Positions 7,340 through 8,071 of a stretch of DNA of 8,071 nucleotides are shown piece after piece. The stretch's first letter is position 1. Each line of letters starts with the position of its first letter. Location: NCBI GenBank assembly GCA_003555285.1, contig PWGH01000063.1, positions 1 through 8,071 of the forward strand, read 5' to 3'. The position numbers and the translations under genes were made by a program. A model generated the notes under the pieces. The model was not told the origin of the DNA, did not search any database, and saw only the letters and a list, made by a program, of their open reading frames with translations. Source of the DNA: Thioalkalivibrio sp. (lineage in GTDB: Bacteria; Pseudomonadota; Gammaproteobacteria; Ectothiorhodospirales; Ectothiorhodospiraceae).

Positions 7340-7798
7340 TCAGTCGCCGGCCATGTTGATCAGGAACCGGCCGATCATGTTCTCAAGCACCAGGGCCGAC
7401 TGGGTGAACATCACCTCGTCGCCATCCTGCAACATCTCGTAATCGCCGCCCGGCTCCAGGGCGATGTATTGCTCGCCGAGCAAGCCGGCGGTGAAGATGC
7501 TCGCCTGCGTATCCGCCGGCAGGTAATCATGGGCACTCTGGATCGCCAGCGTCACCCGCGCCTGATAGCGCTCGGGGTCATACCGGATCGCGGCGACCCG
7601 TCCGATGCGCACCCCCGAGACCGTGACCGGGGCACGCGTCCGCAGCCCGCCGATCTGATCGAAATAGGCGATGACCTCATAGGTGTCGGTATCCCGGTAT
7701 TCGGTGATGTCGCTGACCTGGATCGCCAGATAGAACAGCGCCCCGATACCGAGCAGCACGAACAGACCCACAGACACTTCCAGATAACGCAACTTCAT
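7340..7798 (-). CDS. mlaD: MlaD, MCE-domain substrate-binding subunit of the Mla transporter
   Basis: Forms a homohexameric ring anchored in the inner membrane that channels phospholipid between MlaE and MlaC. The 152 residues begin with one membrane segment (about 8-26, VSVGLFVLLGIGALFYLAI), followed by a single MCE domain (about 38-116). The typical GGLRTRAPVTVSGVRIGRV and GLLGEQYIALEPGG stretches are present, the latter part of the pore-forming loop region. A C-terminal segment (LVLENMIGRFLINMAGD) follows, as in other MlaD proteins, where it helps hexamer formation. AGAGG stands about 7 nt before the ATG. The gene lies 16 nt after mlaE, and its length is that of a short MlaD with one MCE domain. 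Confidence 0.95.
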   Translation of the reverse strand: MKLRYLEVSVGLFVLLGIGALFYLAIQVSDITEYRDTDTYEVIAYFDQIGGLRTRAPVTVSGVRIGRVAAIRYDPERYQARVTLAIQSAHDYLPADTQASIFTAGLLGEQYIALEPGGDYEMLQDGDEVMFTQSALVLENMIGRFLINMAGD

Positions 7799-7814
7799 CG
7801 CATCGCCTCTTTGC

Positions 7815-8071
7815 TTAGGAACCGGTGAACATCAAACCGGTCAGGACGAAGTCCAGACCGAGCACCGCCAGTGCCGACACCACCACCGTCTGGGTGGTCG
7901 CCCGGGAAATGCCCTCGGCGGTGGGCTCCGCATCCACGCCCTGGAAGATCGCAATCCAGGTCACCACGAATCCGAAGACCACGCTCTTGATCACCCCCGA
8001 GACGACATCGGCACGCCAGTCGGTCATCGCCTGCATCTGCGAGAAGTAGGACCCGCTGTCGACGCCCAACA
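7815..8071 (-). CDS. mlaE: MlaE, permease subunit of the Mla transporter (C-terminal part, cut by window edge)
   Basis: The integral inner-membrane permease of MlaFEDB, which moves phospholipid together with the MlaD ring and the ATPase MlaF. Only the last 85 or so residues are inside the window; the frame runs off the right end at 8071 and has no true start here (the first in-frame TTG is internal leucine). [11 protein letters not shown] is followed by [23 protein letters not shown] (about 23-45), [12 protein letters not shown], and a last hydrophobic segment [19 protein letters not shown]. All of these are strongly typical of MlaE C-termini. It ends with TAA, 16 nt before mlaD. mlaF would be expected just upstream, outside the window. 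Confidence 0.95.
   Translation of the reverse strand, partial: LGVDSGSYFSQMQAMTDWRADVVSGVIKSVVFGFVVTWIAIFQGVDAEPTAEGISRATTQTVVVSALAVLGLDFVLTGLMFTGS

Overview
The window is a high-GC stretch of a proteobacterial chromosome, most probably gammaproteobacterial. The order mlaE-mlaD-mlaC-mlaB-murA-hisG-...-hisD-hisC is the beta/gammaproteobacterial arrangement, the DAHP synthase aligns residue for residue with the Escherichia coli AroG family, and the intergenic repeats resemble dispersed palindromes I associate, from memory, with halophilic or sulfur-oxidising Gammaproteobacteria. I cannot name the genus from sequence alone.

All nine genes lie on the minus strand, so transcription runs from high to low coordinates. 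From 8071 to 6252 is the 3' part of the Mla (retrograde phospholipid transport) operon: the C-terminal part of the permease MlaE, the MCE protein MlaD, the periplasmic carrier MlaC and the STAS protein MlaB. These maintain outer-membrane lipid asymmetry. A 206-nt gap without a gene (6046-6251) follows, where many relatives carry a small BolA-family gene (ibaG). Next come murA (first committed step of peptidoglycan synthesis), hisG (short-form ATP phosphoribosyltransferase, 1 nt after murA), a feedback-type class I DAHP synthase (aroG-like, 15 nt after hisG), hisD and hisC. The block therefore joins envelope maintenance, cell-wall precursor synthesis, histidine synthesis and entry into the aromatic pathway. 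The aromatic gene sitting between hisG and hisD is the unusual part of the gene order.

The left end (1-442), downstream of hisC, has no credible gene and is dense in inverted repeats. Element A (1-100), palindrome B (151-220) and element C (275-382) follow one another, and a degenerate partial copy of C lies at 399-421. A and C share one architecture: a long outer stem enclosing two hairpins, the second exposing an AGGGACG motif. They lie in opposite orientations. In each, every non-Watson-Crick position in the main stems becomes a G.U/G.T pair on one particular strand (minus for A, plus for C). This is the most interesting signal here. I see no sign of a new multi-gene system; the coding part is ordinary housekeeping.
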